Below, in pieces: positions 1 through 6,801 of a stretch of 32,685 nt of DNA. Numbering within the stretch: the first letter of the stretch is position 1; each line of letters begins with the position of its first letter. The notes below the pieces were generated by a model. It had not been told where the DNA came from, ran no database searches, and saw nothing but the letters and a program-made list of their open reading frames with translations. Position numbers and translations under genes: made by a program. The stretch comes from a virus: the IMG/VR virus record IMGVR_UViG_3300033156_000450, positions 1-32,685 of that record. One strand, written 5' to 3'.

Positions 1-659
1 TCGGCCACGACGAGCCAGGCGGCACCCAGGGCGGCAGCCCGGGCGGCACCCCAGGCGGCAGCCCGGGCGGCCACGACGGGCCAGGCGACATCCCCGGCGA
101 CATCCCGGGCGGCATCCCAGGCGGCAGCCCGGGCGGCATCCCCGGCGGCATCCCAGGCGGCATCCCCGGCGACAGCCCGGGATGAGACCCACTGTACAGG
201 CACCGGCTGTGCGCCGTACGGCTCCAGCCGTCGCAGGTGCTCTGCGACCAGGGCCTCCACCCGCGCACGGTCGTGCGCCGGAGGCGCGAGCCAGGGATGC
301 CCGGGCAGGGCCGCGATAAACTCCAATACCTGCTGCCCCTGCGGGCCGAACGCCTGGGCCAGCGGCAATTCCTCCTCGACACGGAGGCGGCGGACGCGCC
401 ATTTGTCGTCGCCCTCGATGATTATGTCCTCCGGGGCCGCCGACACCCGGAGCAACCGCAGCGGCCAGTGGTGGCCCCGGGACGCCAGGCCCGCCTGCTC
501 CGTGCGGGCGATGTGGAGGCCCGCCTTGCACAGTCCGGCCTCAGCGGGCGCGGGATTGGGGCAGGCCGCCTCCCGGCCTACCTCATACTGCACTGTGCCG
601 CTCCGGCAGTCGGTGTAGTCGTCCCGGACGATTTTGTACCCGGTGATGCGGTCAGTCAT
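1..659 (-). CDS. DUF7666-like protein with C-terminal WDAA repeat (partial, runs off left edge)
   Basis: The frame is open from an ATG at 659 to the window edge, giving at least 219 residues with no stop, so the C terminus is missing. The N-terminal part (about residues 1-155) has the pattern I associate with the phage DUF7666 family: [10 protein letters not shown], then LCKAGLHIA, then a KWRVRRLRV strand. From about residue 160 the protein is a four-residue repeat of the type W/G-D-A-A or R-A/D-A-A, encoded by 12-bp tandem repeats. Such a repeat could form a regular helix or solenoid. The ATG overlaps the stop of the upstream gene by one base (TGATG), so translation is probably coupled. Function is unknown. 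The frame was derived by hand from the sequence; the family assignment is from memory and moderate. Confidence 0.6.
   Translation of the reverse strand, partial: MTDRITGYKIVRDDYTDCRSGTVQYEVGREAACPNPAPAEAGLCKAGLHIARTEQAGLASRGHHWPLRLLRVSAAPEDIIIEGDDKWRVRRLRVEEELPLAQAFGPQGQQVLEFIAALPGHPWLAPPAHDRARVEALVAEHLRRLEPYGAQPVPVQWVSSRAVAGDAAWDAAGDAARAAAWDAARDVAGDVAWPVVAARAAAWGAARAAALGAAWLVVA
18..181. repeat. 12-bp tandem repeat encoding a WDAA-type tetrapeptide
   Basis: About thirteen imperfect copies of a 12-base unit (consensus GCGGCATCCCAG, variants GCGGCAGCCCGG and GCGACATCCCCG) lie in tandem, with one irregular stretch near 91-102. Because the unit is a multiple of three, the frame of the leftward gene is kept and each copy adds one W/G/R-D/A-A-A tetrapeptide. 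Copy number is expected to vary by slippage or recombination. Confidence 0.85.
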
Positions 660-922
660 CACTCCCCACCCCCAAACTGCACCCCATGCCGCTGCAAGAA
701 GGCCAGCAAAGCGCGGCCCTGGCCAGTGAGGATGCGGCTGGCGCCCTTGCATTTGGGGCAATCGACGAGATACGGCTCCATGCGGGGCACATCTAGCAAT
801 GCCTCTCCCAGCGTGGCTCCCTCAAACTGGCAGCGAGCCAGCCACTTGTCCCACTTCGGGTTCGACTTCCGGCCAAACCTCTCACACTTGGGGCACGGCT
901 CGTCAAGCGTGCTCGCGTCCAT
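659..922 (-). CDS. small zinc-ribbon-like protein, 87 aa
   Basis: This 87-residue protein has two C-P-K-C pairs, at about residues 10-13 and 55-58. That layout fits one zinc site of the zinc-ribbon or DnaJ-like type. The second pair is followed by K-G-A-S-R, resembling the C-x-x-C-x-G-x-x repeats of DnaJ. Start at 922 is an ATG with a GGGGGGA Shine-Dalgarno about eight bases upstream. It sits in a run of tiny Cys-rich genes, with its stop overlapping the start of the edge gene by one base. No known function. A role in binding nucleic acid or a host protein is only a guess. Confidence 0.75.
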   Translation of the reverse strand: MDASTLDEPCPKCERFGRKSNPKWDKWLARCQFEGATLGEALLDVPRMEPYLVDCPKCKGASRILTGQGRALLAFLQRHGVQFGGGE

Positions 923-935
923 TACTCATTCCCCC

Positions 936-1265
936 CTACTCAATCCGCTGATACAGCAGGCAGGCCAGCATCCCGAGGCGGATGGTCTCCTGCCTCATCC
1001 GATCCCGGTCAGTGTCCGCGCCGGGTTCGAGGCCGTGCGCCAGCACCTGCGTACTATCCTTGATTGCGTCCAGCAGGTCTCCGGCACTAAGCTTGTTGAG
1101 CGTCGGGCCAGCGGCGGCAACGTGGTCGCGGATTAAGCCCCCGAACTCCGCCGCTATATGCTTGAGATGGTCGCGGCACCTTGTACAAACCTGGCCTGGG
1201 ATGATGCATTTAAGGTTTTTATGTCTCCAGCAGTCGATGTGGCTGTCCCCAATGTCTCGCATCAT
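936..1265 (-). CDS. small Cys-containing hypothetical protein, 109 aa
   Basis: This 109-residue protein has N-terminal cysteines in the pattern C-x6-C-x7-C-x2-C (residues about 12-30, ending CTRCRDH), which may form a zinc site. A mainly helical C-terminal part follows. Two ATG codons stand together at 1265 and 1262; an AGGAGG sequence lies about 10-13 bases upstream and does not clearly separate them. I do not recognise the family. It lies 13 bases upstream of the CPKC protein and is almost certainly in the same transcript. The N-terminal finger with its CxxC-R-D-H end resembles HNH-associated zinc knuckles, but no catalytic H-N-H set is visible. Confidence 0.7.
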   Translation of the reverse strand: MMRDIGDSHIDCWRHKNLKCIIPGQVCTRCRDHLKHIAAEFGGLIRDHVAAAGPTLNKLSAGDLLDAIKDSTQVLAHGLEPGADTDRDRMRQETIRLGMLACLLYQRIE

Positions 1266-1324
1266 TGTTACTCATCTCCCTCCTTCGGCCGGTACTTCTC
1301 ACACCTACCGATACCGTTTTTCAG

Positions 1325-1402
1325 CTAGCAGCCGTCGAGGTGGCATTTGGGCTCTCCGCCCCAAACGCCGAAGTACTCACAGGTCTCGCAGGCGCGATCC
1401 AT
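1325..1402 (-). CDS. 25-aa Cys-rich microprotein
   Basis: A short frame starting at ATG 1402 and ending at TAG 1325 encodes 25 residues with four cysteines in the order C-x2-C-x11-C-x4-C (starting CETCEYFG). An excellent Shine-Dalgarno, GAGGAGGTG, lies seven bases upstream, much better than chance. The spacing of cysteines would suit a single minimal zinc finger. Phage genomes often hold such CxxC mini-proteins in early operons. No function can be assigned. Confidence 0.65.
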   Translation of the reverse strand: MDRACETCEYFGVWGGEPKCHLDGC

Positions 1403-1479
1403 GCCGGACACCTCCTCTCGTCAAGCGCGGCGATGGGCGAGGGATTGTCGGAGATGCCACCCACCGCCGCGCCAGGAGA

Positions 1480-1659
1480 TTACGCCGCCCGAATGTGCGC
1501 CATCAGGCACTCGGAGCAGTTGTGATTACACTCGTCATTGCATGCGCCCATATCGATCTCGGCGCAAGGTGGCTCATGCGCCTCATAGAGCATAGTCTCC
1601 ATGAGGCGGGCCAGCCGTTCATAGCTGACCTCGATTGTCCCTCTATCCTGCTGCTGCAT
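1480..1659 (-). CDS. 59-aa Cys-rich hypothetical protein
   Basis: The frame is open further upstream, but the best start is ATG 1659, preceded by GAGGAGG eight bases away. This gives 59 residues. An amphipathic N-terminal helix (YERLARLMETMLYEA) is followed by a cluster of five cysteines: one in PPC, then CNDECNHNCSEC. The cluster is likely a metal-binding knuckle. The start lies 17 bases inside the 3' end of the HNH gene, a coupled arrangement. Function unknown. Confidence 0.65.
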   Translation of the reverse strand: MQQQDRGTIEVSYERLARLMETMLYEAHEPPCAEIDMGACNDECNHNCSECLMAHIRAA

Positions 1660-2065
1660 TGTTGTTGTCCTCCTCTCCGAAATCTCCGAACATATCCCTG
1701 CCCCAAAGGGCGGGTTGTACCGACTGCCAGTCGTCCGAGGTATCCAGCTGGGCAACCATCGCCAGATAGCGGCGGCTGTCATGTGCCCTGGCATGGCAGC
1801 GGTTGCTGCAGAGGTTGCCACACATGGTTATCAGGTTAGCGACCATATCCCTGCCGCCCTCCGACCGCAGTTTGATGTGATGCGCGTCGAGACTGGCAAC
1901 TGTACCGTAGGCCCCGCACCAGCGGCAGCGGTAGCCGTCCCTTGCTAGCACCTGCATCCGGACGGCCTTTGGAACACCGTTATGTCTCCGCCGTAGCCCG
2001 GTGCGCGATTGCAGGTGGGCATAGCTCTTAAGTGGTGTCCGTCTCCGTAAGCTCGACCACGCCAC
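1643..2065 (-). CDS. HNH endonuclease
   Basis: This 140-residue protein has the HNH fold's main landmarks: a CRWCG zinc knuckle near residue 48, then D-A-H-H-I-K near residues 60-65 (the first catalytic His), an Asn in VANLITMC, and a second Cys knuckle and His in CSNRCHARAH. Free-standing HNH nucleases of this size occur as homing enzymes, packaging co-factors or recombination nucleases. Here it directly follows the SbcC C-terminal frame (TAG then GTG with no gap), which suggests a recombination or repair role, though a selfish homing role cannot be excluded. The GTG start at 2065 has GTGGAGGTGG six bases upstream. Confidence 0.85.
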   Translation of the reverse strand: MAWSSLRRRTPLKSYAHLQSRTGLRRRHNGVPKAVRMQVLARDGYRCRWCGAYGTVASLDAHHIKLRSEGGRDMVANLITMCGNLCSNRCHARAHDSRRYLAMVAQLDTSDDWQSVQPALWGRDMFGDFGEEDNNNAAAG

Positions 2066-2599
2066 CTAGACCACCTCCACGCGGGAACCCTCGCTGGTTT
2101 TGCTCACCACCAACTGGCGCGGGAACTGGTCCTGCAACTCGCTCAGGTGTGTAATGCAGAGGACCAGCCCGAAGTCCGGCGCGATGGAGAACAACGCCTC
2201 CATCAACCGCTGTTTGCCTACCGGATCGAGTGCGCCGAACCCCTCGTCGATGACCAGGAGACGCAGTTCGGCGCCGGCGCGGTGGGTCAGGAACTTGCTG
2301 AGAGCAACACGGAGGGCAAGATCACACATGAGGCGTTCGGCACCGGAGTAGGTCTGGTAGGGTCTCTCGTGCCCCTCGTCCGCTATGTAGATGCGCAAAG
2401 CCTCGGAGACCGTACCCGATTTGGTCTCTACCTGCGTCTCCAGCCGGAGTGACAGACGCCCGGCAGTCATACGGTCGAGGAGTTCGTTCGCCAGGGCCTC
2501 CACCTGTGGAACGGCGCACTCTATGATGAGCGCAGGCACCCCGCCGCGCTGGCCGAACGCCTCCACCAGCAGGCGGTAGGTCTGTAGCTGGTCCTCCAA
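2066..2599 (-). CDS. sbcC (C-terminal part): SbcC/Rad50 C-terminal ATPase lobe (separate frame)
   Basis: This frame carries the second half of an SbcC/Rad50 ATPase: the EAFG...ALIIE entry to the lobe (residues 13-27), the ABC signature YSGAE (84-88), Walker B LLVIDEGFGALD with D118-E119, and the H-loop His151 in LCITH. The first half lies in a different frame immediately upstream. The marked start is TTG 2599, which has no Shine-Dalgarno. An alternative is CTG 2614, which overlaps the upstream TGA as CTGA and has GAGGAG eleven bases before it. All key motifs are intact, so the lobe could work in trans with the N-terminal polypeptide. A single-base error or frameshift mutation would also explain the split. 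Confidence 0.8.
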   Translation of the reverse strand: MEDQLQTYRLLVEAFGQRGGVPALIIECAVPQVEALANELLDRMTAGRLSLRLETQVETKSGTVSEALRIYIADEGHERPYQTYSGAERLMCDLALRVALSKFLTHRAGAELRLLVIDEGFGALDPVGKQRLMEALFSIAPDFGLVLCITHLSELQDQFPRQLVVSKTSEGSRVEVV

Positions 2600-2610
2600 C
2601 CCGGCGATGG

Positions 2611-4269
2611 TCAGCCGTCAGCGCACTCCTCAAGCTGGCGGGACAGACGCCCGATGTCTTCGGCCATTTGCTGTGCCTGGGCCATCTGCTGCCGCAGTGC
2701 TGTCCGGGCCTGTTCAAGCTCCTGCGCTATGGGAGATATAGCATCAAGCTTGGCCTGAACGTCATCCATGCGGGCCTGAATGGCCTGTGCCTGCTGAGAC
2801 GTGGCGCGGTGTTTGTCGGCCAGTTCTTCACGCTCCTTGACCAGCCGGGCATGTTCGCTCCGTGCTACCTCCGCACGGGGCGCGAGAGCGGCCAGTTCGC
2901 GTACACTAGCTAGCTTGTCCCTGACGGCTTTGTGGACCGCCGGACTGTAGCTAGCTCCGTCGCGCTCCTCCCGGAGACTCTTGAGCCGTCCATATGCCTC
3001 TGTGTCGAGTTCCGCCGTTTCAGTTGCCGCAAGCGCTGCCTGTTCCTGCCCTAGCCGCTCTAGCTCCAGCTCATCGCTCAGCAGTTGGCTCTCGGCGCTG
3101 TGGGCCTGCGCCAGCAGTGGGCACGTCTGGCGGTGAAGCGGCTCACAGGGCACCTCAGATAGTACCGTAACCGCCGCCTTGCCGTGGTCGATCCGGCTCT
3201 CCAGACCAGCTATGGCGGCAGCCAATCGCTGCTCCTGTTTCGCCCTGGCCTCCTGTGCAGCCCGCTCACGAGTGGCAATCTGCTGAGTCAGGCAGGCAAT
3301 CTCCCGGTCTATCCCCGCCAGCCGCGCGGCCTCAGTGTCTATCTCCTCAAGCTCTTTGGTCAGACGTTCCGACTCGGAGACCGCCAACTCGATATCTTCG
3401 AGGCGGTAGAGCACGCGGGCATGCTTATCGAGGTCGCCCCGGACGCGCTTGCCCTCTGCGGCGATCTGCTCAAGCTCTTGACTTTTGGCGGCCAGGTCGG
3501 TCCGCAGTTGGGCCAGCGACTGCTCCAGTTCCGGCTTTGCCCGGAGCCTGGCATCAAGTGTGTTGACTCGCTCTTGTAGGCGGGCTACATCCGCGCCTGC
3601 CGCGGACTTCGCCTGCCGCAGTTGTGTCAGCCTAGTCTGCAATTCGTCGGTACGCCTAGCCGTAAGCAGCAGCGGCTCCAGTTTGTGCTCCGCAACAGCC
3701 TTGTCTTTGGACAACCGCCCGGCCTCGGACTTCGCATCAGTTTGCAAGCGCTCGTAGATGTCTAACCCCAGGATGCGGGCGAATACCGTCTTGCGCTCGG
3801 CGTCGGTCATGTCGGCGGTCAGGCTGTCGCTCTTGCCCTGGAGCACCAGGGCCGAGGCCGTGAACGTGCGGTAATCCATGCGGAGAACGCGCTCAATCTC
3901 CGCCTGCGTGTCGCGGATGGTTTTGCCGCCGAGGGGCAACCAGCCCTGCGGGCCGAGGACATAGAACTCAAGCTGACTCTTGCCCGCGCCCTTGAGTGAG
4001 CGGGTACGCACCACGCGGTAGGTGTCGTCGCCCAAGACGAACTCCACATCAGCCCGGCACTCCTCCGCTCCGTTGCGAACGTAGTTGTCCAACTCTTTCT
4101 GTCCACCCTTGGAGCCCTCACCGAACAGGGCGTAGGTGAGGATGTCTAGCAGGGTGCTCTTGCCGGACCCGTTGGGGCCGACCAGCGCCGCCATCTGCAA
4201 GTCGCACAGGTCGATGTCGCCGACCCTGTAGCTCCCGAAGTCGCGCACCGACAATCTAGTCGGTTGCAC
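2611..4269 (-). CDS. sbcC (N-terminal part): SbcC/Rad50 N-terminal ATPase lobe, coiled coil and hook
   Basis: This 552-residue protein begins with Walker A GPNGSGKS (31-38) and a Q-loop (Q144 in VLQGKSD). A heptad-rich outgoing helix runs about 170-370, followed by a hook with C375 and C383 (PCEPLHRQTCPLL) and a return helix from about 388 to the stop. The hook has seven residues between the cysteines instead of the classic CxxC, a variant I recall from phage and other distant SbcC proteins. With SbcD it should form the ATP-driven nuclease that processes DNA ends, as T4 gp46/gp47 do. GTG start at 4269 overlaps SbcD by 14 bases. The frame stops just where the C-terminal ATPase lobe should begin; that lobe lies in the next frame. 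Confidence 0.85.
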   Translation of the reverse strand: MQPTRLSVRDFGSYRVGDIDLCDLQMAALVGPNGSGKSTLLDILTYALFGEGSKGGQKELDNYVRNGAEECRADVEFVLGDDTYRVVRTRSLKGAGKSQLEFYVLGPQGWLPLGGKTIRDTQAEIERVLRMDYRTFTASALVLQGKSDSLTADMTDAERKTVFARILGLDIYERLQTDAKSEAGRLSKDKAVAEHKLEPLLLTARRTDELQTRLTQLRQAKSAAGADVARLQERVNTLDARLRAKPELEQSLAQLRTDLAAKSQELEQIAAEGKRVRGDLDKHARVLYRLEDIELAVSESERLTKELEEIDTEAARLAGIDREIACLTQQIATRERAAQEARAKQEQRLAAAIAGLESRIDHGKAAVTVLSEVPCEPLHRQTCPLLAQAHSAESQLLSDELELERLGQEQAALAATETAELDTEAYGRLKSLREERDGASYSPAVHKAVRDKLASVRELAALAPRAEVARSEHARLVKEREELADKHRATSQQAQAIQARMDDVQAKLDAISPIAQELEQARTALRQQMAQAQQMAEDIGRLSRQLEECADG

Positions 4270-5374
4270 TGATGCCCACCCCCTCCAGCAATGTCCGCGC
4301 CGCAGTCGTCACGGCATCGCGGCGCGCATCCGGCAAGTCGCGCAGTCCGAGCCACTGCTCCAGGGCCTCCATCGGCCCGGTAGATTCCGACACCTCGGCC
4401 CGCGCCCGCACCTCGCGCACAACCTCGGGCTGGATTGCGGCGACGTGATCCGCACCGAACTGGTGCAAAACCGCCACAATTTCCGACTCGTCGATGAGAT
4501 GCTCCGGGTCTAGCTTGTAGCGAACCCTGACAATGGCGTCACGGACTAACGGAATATCCGCAGGCCCGGTCCAGTCCACCGTGACCAGCCTTTTGGCAGG
4601 CAGGTCGTGCCACCCCACCGTCTTGGCGTCCAGGTCGATGATATAGAACCCCCGCTCGTCGTGTTCCTCGCCCCAGTCGATGCGCTGGAGCGCGCCACTG
4701 TAGAGGACGGGGGGGCAGCCATTGAGGCGTTGGGGTTTGTGGATGTGACCGAACAGAACCGCATCCCAGCCCATAGCGATAAGCTCTCCGACGGGCAGGG
4801 TAGGTTCGGACCCCATCCCGAGGACCTGTCCGCTGGAGCACTGAGCGCCGGAAATGGTCCAGTGGCCGATGAGGACAGATGGTTTGTCCGGGTCCCGCCT
4901 CGCCGCCAGACCACGGGCGATTGCCAGCAGGGCGGAGGAGATATCGGGCACCTCATCGGAGACGAGGGTTTGCGGCTTGACTGCCGGGAGGATGCCGATC
5001 TGACACCCGGCAACCGTGGTCATCGTCGGGCGGGAGTGACCCCATTCGGGGTTCACCTCGGCGAGTACCGCCGTCGGCCCCGGCCTGCCCGGCCCGGCGA
5101 GGTCGTGGTTGCCCGCACAACCCACGCAGGGGATGCCCGCCGCCTCGAATCTCTTGAGCAGGCGCACGACCGATTGCAATTGCAGGGAGCCCGGACGGGC
5201 GTCGGTGAAGAAATCGCCGGGGAACACGGCGAGGTCGACCTCGTGCTCCCTGGCTCGCTGGACCAGGGCGGATGCGAGAGTCTCCCACTCCTCGTAGCGA
5301 GTCGATACGCCCTCGCGTATCCGTTCGTAGGTGCTGTAGTAGCAGTGAAGGTCGGGGGCTAACAGGATACGCAT
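4256..5374 (-). CDS. sbcD: SbcD/Mre11-type nuclease
   Basis: This 372-residue metallophosphoesterase has the Mre11/SbcD metal-ligand series: D8-L-H10, G53-D54, G88-N-H-D91, G-H171 and G-H210-I-H212. A C-terminal region (about 265-372) matches the SbcD capping and SbcC-binding part in position only. It is predicted to be the two-metal exo/endonuclease subunit of an SbcCD complex that opens hairpins and trims DNA ends for recombination-dependent replication. ATG 5374 overlaps the upstream stop by one base (TAATG), with GGGAGGTGAG just upstream. SbcC follows with a 14-base overlap. Confidence 0.9.
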   Translation of the reverse strand: MRILLAPDLHCYYSTYERIREGVSTRYEEWETLASALVQRAREHEVDLAVFPGDFFTDARPGSLQLQSVVRLLKRFEAAGIPCVGCAGNHDLAGPGRPGPTAVLAEVNPEWGHSRPTMTTVAGCQIGILPAVKPQTLVSDEVPDISSALLAIARGLAARRDPDKPSVLIGHWTISGAQCSSGQVLGMGSEPTLPVGELIAMGWDAVLFGHIHKPQRLNGCPPVLYSGALQRIDWGEEHDERGFYIIDLDAKTVGWHDLPAKRLVTVDWTGPADIPLVRDAIVRVRYKLDPEHLIDESEIVAVLHQFGADHVAAIQPEVVREVRARAEVSESTGPMEALEQWLGLRDLPDARRDAVTTAARTLLEGVGISATD

Positions 5375-6237
5375 TACTGCTCACCTCCCGATTGCATTTC
5401 GGCGTCGGCCTTTTTGGCGCACGTCAGGCAGAGACACCGACCGAATTTCTGATGTGTCCGGTCGCAGACCTGCTGGAGGGTGTAATTGCCGACAGGTGTA
5501 ATCTCAACGCCGCAGTCGAAGCACTCAGGCGGGCCGCTGAAATCGGGGTCGCCACTGTCGGTTACCGGCGATCGTTCCTCCTGCCCGACCGCCGACTCGA
5601 CATCGATGACCTGCACCTCCTGTTCAGGCGGGGAGTACAGGCGGTTGACTGCGCCAAGAGCAGCCGCAATTACCATCTGTTTGACCTGCGGGTCGGTCAG
5701 GTCTGGCGCAAACGAAATGCGCCGGATACGGAACGGTCGCCGGAGTTCCTGCGGCGTGTACGCCGCCTTCATGCCCAACAGCGAGCGGATGACACGGTTC
5801 TGAGCGCACGACTCGGCGATTGTGTCCATGTGCGCCCGCCTCTGGCGGACCGCGCGCTCAATGCTTTTTTCGGTGTGCTTGGGCTTGCCATCCTTGTCGA
5901 CCTGCGCCTTCAGTCGCTCGGCGTAGGCATTTAGATCAACGGTGTAGCTGGCGCTGAACCCGCGCCACTGACCGTCGCCACCCTGAATGTAACCGACCGC
6001 CGAGGCGGTTACCCTGTCGTTGTTCGGCCGCTCAAACCGAGTCGGCGAGAATTGTATCCCCGCCGCCATCGCCAGCTTGGCATTGGCAACGCGGCTCAGG
6101 CAGAGTTTCCCGCCCTCGGTCTTGTATACCTCGTCCGCATTGTTCGGATTAATGCGTACTTCCGTCGCCGTCTCCTGATGCAGTGCGCTGATGTTCTGAA
6201 CCAGCGCCGTAGGCATCAGGTCTATGCACTCAGTCAT
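5374..6237 (-). CDS. putative single-strand annealing recombinase with C-terminal zinc finger
   Basis: The chosen start, ATG 6237, has GGGAG eight bases upstream and gives 287 residues; an in-frame extension to 6303 would run through the promoter region and lacks a Shine-Dalgarno. The core contains AESCAQNRVIRSLLGMK (about residues 140-157), which resembles the A-E-T-x-A-x-x-R-A-L-R-x-x-L-G-I pattern of ERF/Rad52/Sak-type annealing proteins. A C-terminal tail has CFDC (about 240) and a later CLTC (about 272), a probable zinc finger. It lies directly upstream of SbcD, the usual partner nuclease of phage annealases. The assignment rests on this motif plus context. A related phage protein of unknown function is the alternative. 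Confidence 0.5.
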   Translation of the reverse strand: MTECIDLMPTALVQNISALHQETATEVRINPNNADEVYKTEGGKLCLSRVANAKLAMAAGIQFSPTRFERPNNDRVTASAVGYIQGGDGQWRGFSASYTVDLNAYAERLKAQVDKDGKPKHTEKSIERAVRQRRAHMDTIAESCAQNRVIRSLLGMKAAYTPQELRRPFRIRRISFAPDLTDPQVKQMVIAAALGAVNRLYSPPEQEVQVIDVESAVGQEERSPVTDSGDPDFSGPPECFDCGVEITPVGNYTLQQVCDRTHQKFGRCLCLTCAKKADAEMQSGGEQ

Positions 6238-6250
6238 GAATCTCACTCCC

Positions 6251-6280
6251 TTGACGTGTGCCGTCTCGATGGAGTATAAT
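6251..6280 (+). promoter_or_regulatory. possible rightward sigma-70 promoter
   Basis: TTGACG (6251-6256), an 18-base gap and a perfect TATAAT (6275-6280). No rightward coding gene follows. A transcript starting near 6287 would run into a GC hairpin at 6310-6346 and would be antisense to the leftward operon. Confidence 0.35.
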
Positions 6281-6286
6281 GAGACG
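6262..6286. promoter_or_regulatory. inverted repeat, probable operator
   Basis: CGTCTC (6262-6267) and GAGACG (6281-6286) are exact inverted copies separated by 13 bases. They bracket the -10 elements of both candidate promoters at this site, a position where a dimeric repressor would block both. Confidence 0.45.
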
Positions 6287-6303
6287 ACAACAACATATTT
6301 CAA
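6274..6303 (-). promoter_or_regulatory. leftward promoter for the recombination genes
   Basis: On the minus strand TTGAAA (6303-6298) stands 17 bases from ATTATA (6280-6275), or 18 from TTATAC. It would start RNA about 30 bases before the ATG at 6237, giving the annealing protein, SbcD and SbcC an internal promoter in addition to the one near 7760. Confidence 0.45.
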
Positions 6304-6309
6304 GCCCCC

Positions 6310-6346
6310 GGCCCCCGGCGACGCCTGTTATTGGCTACCGGGGGCC
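6310..6346. other. GC-rich stem-loop
   Basis: GGCCCCCGG (6310-6318) pairs perfectly with CCGGGGGCC (6338-6346) around a 19-base loop, between the gene ending at 6366 and the promoter region. It may be a weak terminator or an RNA processing site. On the plus strand it is followed by GCCCCTTT, a poor U-tract. Confidence 0.5.
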
Positions 6347-6365
6347 GCCCCTTTGCGAAGGGTCC

Positions 6366-6599
6366 TCAGCCGCTCTTCTCACCCCCTACGCACAGGCGAA
6401 CCTCGATGTGTCCATCCGGCTCGACTCGTGCCGGACCCGCGAGCGCTCCCCGATGTAACTGCCCCTCGGAGTCCAGCAGATACGTACCCCGGTTGCTGGT
6501 GATTACCCCTGCCACCAGCACTTCATCACGCTCGGCCAGGGCCTCACGCAGTGACTCTAGGCGGGACCGAAAGGCGCTCTTGAGTCCGGCCATCCGCAC
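6366..6599 (-). CDS. hypothetical protein, 77 aa
   Basis: A GTG at 6599, with GGGAGGTGG six bases upstream, opens a 77-residue frame; an in-frame ATG two codons later (6593) is an alternative. A basic, helical N-terminal part (about 1-25) is followed by a short beta-rich domain containing TYLLDSEGQL. It overlaps the 3' end of the preceding gene by 56 bases. I do not recognise it. The strand-turn pattern of the second half resembles small OB- or SH3-like folds, but this is only an impression. Confidence 0.55.
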   Translation of the reverse strand: MRMAGLKSAFRSRLESLREALAERDEVLVAGVITSNRGTYLLDSEGQLHRGALAGPARVEPDGHIEVRLCVGGEKSG

Positions 6600-6795
6600 C
6601 CGTTTCCACCTCCCTGAGAGCGATAGCCGCCGTATGTGCCAGGGCGGCTAGCTGGTTCCTGGTTAGTTCGATTTCCAACTCTGTATCAACATGACAGTAG
6701 GTGCATTCCTCAACGGCGAGAATGCACTTACCGCCCTGCCAATAGATCATTACCCGCGCCTGGGGCGTGACCGATAGCCTCGCTTTCATTCCCAT
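6544..6795 (-). CDS. hypothetical protein, 83 aa
   Basis: Two in-frame ATGs stand at 6795 and 6789 inside the sequence GAGGGGATGGGAATG. The second has the better distance from GGGG. The protein begins with a beta-rich segment (RLSVTPQARVMIYWQGGKC) and continues into a short helix (RNQLAALAHTAAIALREVE). It has three cysteines, two in CTYC, and could bind a metal ion. No family recognised. It overlaps the downstream gene by 56 bases and follows the excisionase-like gene with a six-base gap. Confidence 0.6.
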   Translation of the reverse strand: MGMKARLSVTPQARVMIYWQGGKCILAVEECTYCHVDTELEIELTRNQLAALAHTAAIALREVETGADGRTQERLSVPPRVTA

Positions 6796-6801
6796 CCCCT
6801 C

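Noticed and set aside
1-181. Collagen-like G-M-P-P repeat protein in another minus-strand frame
   Set aside because: The alternative frame of the 12-bp repeat gives G-x-P-P, but only the W-D-A-A frame continues from a start codon with a coupled upstream gene and a recognisable N-terminal domain.
237-1839. Long rightward open frames across the left accessory genes
   Set aside because: They are antisense to leftward genes that have good ribosome-binding sites and Cys/zinc motifs. The rightward frames lack a Shine-Dalgarno and recognisable domains, and are a by-product of high GC.
2590-2640. Programmed -1 frameshift joining the two SbcC frames
   Set aside because: The frames overlap by only a few bases and no X-XXY-YYZ heptamer is present there; a split gene, reinitiation or a sequence error fits better.
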